Of a stretch of DNA of 64,000 nucleotides, positions 63,590-64,000 are shown piece by piece. The position numbers were made by a program, and so were the translations under genes. The notes beneath the pieces are model-generated. The model ran no database searches and had not been told where the DNA came from. It saw only the letters and a list, made by a program, of their open reading frames with translations. This stretch comes from Marinifilum breve (GTDB lineage Bacteria; Bacteroidota; Bacteroidia; Bacteroidales; Marinifilaceae). Where the stretch lies: positions 558,001-622,000 of the forward strand of contig NZ_QFLI01000001.1 in NCBI RefSeq assembly GCF_003202155.1, in the 5' to 3' direction. Every line of letters begins with the position of its first letter. The first letter of the stretch is position 1.

Positions 63590-64000
63590 ACAGTCCAGCC
63601 TCCATCCACTGCTATATTTTGTCCTGTTACGAAAGATGATGCATTTGAACTTAGGAAGTTTATAACACCCATTAAATCTTCTGGCTTTCCAATTCTACCA
63701 GAAGGGTTAGAATCTTTCAAATTATTAATAAATCCTTCACTCGCTTGTACTTGACTTGATGGAAATGGACCCGGCGAAACAGAATTAACATTAATATTAT
63801 ACTTTGCTAAGTAAACAGCGTAATATTTTGTCATTTGTATCACACCTGCTTTAGACACTCCATAATTAGGCGGGTTAGTGAATCGTTCAAAATTTTTATA
63901 AATTTTAAAATTAGGCGGTACCATTCCATACATAGAGGCAATGTTAATTATTTTTCCACTCATATTTCTCTTCATAAATGGAATTACTTCTCTAATACAC
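63583..64000 (-). CDS. Short-chain dehydrogenase/reductase (5' end outside window)
   Basis: The frame stays open through the right edge, so the gene starts beyond it; the ATG at 63975 is internal (preceding codons read CIREVIPF, normal SDR sequence). Visible parts are SGKIINIASMYG (about strand 5), YGVSKAGVIQMTKYYAVYLA with catalytic Tyr-x3-Lys, INVNSVSPGPF and FVTGQNIAVDGGWTVW at the end. Ser is in IASMYG. The missing N-terminus holds the NAD loop. By context possibly the PtmA-like oxidoreductase of nonulosonic-acid loci (inference). Confidence 0.85.
   Translation of the reverse strand, partial: CIREVIPFMKRNMSGKIINIASMYGMVPPNFKIYKNFERFTNPPNYGVSKAGVIQMTKYYAVYLAKYNINVNSVSPGPFPSSQVQASEGFINNLKDSNPSGRIGKPEDLMGVINFLSSNASSFVTGQNIAVDGGWTVW

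Overview
The window reads as a chromosome segment of a marine-type member of the Bacteroidota. The order Marinilabiliales (Marinifilum/Labilibaculum-like) is my best guess, but it is inferred only from gene content, roughly 35% GC and gene style. Supporting signs are promoters of the TTG-N19/20-TAnnTTTG type, few Shine-Dalgarno sequences, many secreted proteins and lipoproteins, DUF3857/transglutaminase proteins, Wzi, YaiO and CotH families, a Spondin_N lipoprotein, and the dispersed intergenic repeats common in this phylum.

Layout, left half. The left edge cuts a large minus-strand HExxH metalloprotease/beta-propeller surface protein (1-2278). Then come map and ispD (+), a four-gene cell-surface operon read leftwards from a good promoter at about 8.1 kb (Nudix hydrolase, Wzi porin, CDP-glycerol-glycerophosphotransferase-like protein, WaaP/KdkA-like kinase), gamma-glutamyltranspeptidase, a CBM9-like secreted protein, a nitroreductase with a palindromic operator, and a sensor kinase with a solute-binding sensor domain. 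The complete histidine operon follows, hisG-D-C-B-H-A-F-IE, read leftwards. It is headed by an unannotated 18-residue leader peptide containing H-R-H-Y-H and a textbook attenuator (20.94-21.07 kb). On the other side lies glnK-amt, preceded by a 37-codon ORF and a strong terminator-like hairpin, then a DUF3332 lipoprotein and a giant hybrid kinase with an NMT1/THI5-like sensor.

Middle. A tight five-gene minus-strand operon (27.2-33.7 kb) encodes an inner-membrane processive GT2, a membrane-anchored HEAT-repeat protein, a CotH-family kinase, a TPR + YaiO-type outer-membrane barrel and an unrecognised anchored protein. I read it as a synthase-dependent exopolysaccharide system with a CotH kinase, and it is the best candidate here for an undescribed system. 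Then come DsrE, DUF2461 and HD proteins, two DUF3857/transglutaminase paralogues (one lacking catalytic residues), a four-helix-bundle (IVP/S23-like) gene bracketed by inverted repeats, a response regulator fused to a decayed kinase, and rfbB.

The 43.3-47.4 kb interval is accessory-like. It holds two families of duplicated dispersed repeats in swapped order, AG-rich low-complexity repeats, a 45-codon gene with its own promoter and terminator, a hairpin-rich non-coding stretch, a 20-unit array of 21-bp repeats with a 105-bp higher-order period, and one helical/carboxypeptidase-regulatory-like protein gene.

Right end. After a Spondin_N lipoprotein, a tightly packed minus-strand glycan operon (48.3 kb to the window edge) encodes a nonulosonic-acid pathway (SDR, SpsF/PseF-like cytidylyltransferase, PseG-like hydrolase, ATP-grasp, PseI-like synthase), a Wzx flippase, a TupA-like ATP-grasp protein, an acyltransferase, a Wzy/ligase, glycosyltransferases, an O-acetyltransferase, a PglC-like initiating phosphoglycosyltransferase, an unusual ATP-grasp/SDR fusion and a PglE-like aminotransferase. 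Together these should make and flip an acidic capsule or O-antigen repeat unit. The operon continues upstream beyond the right edge.
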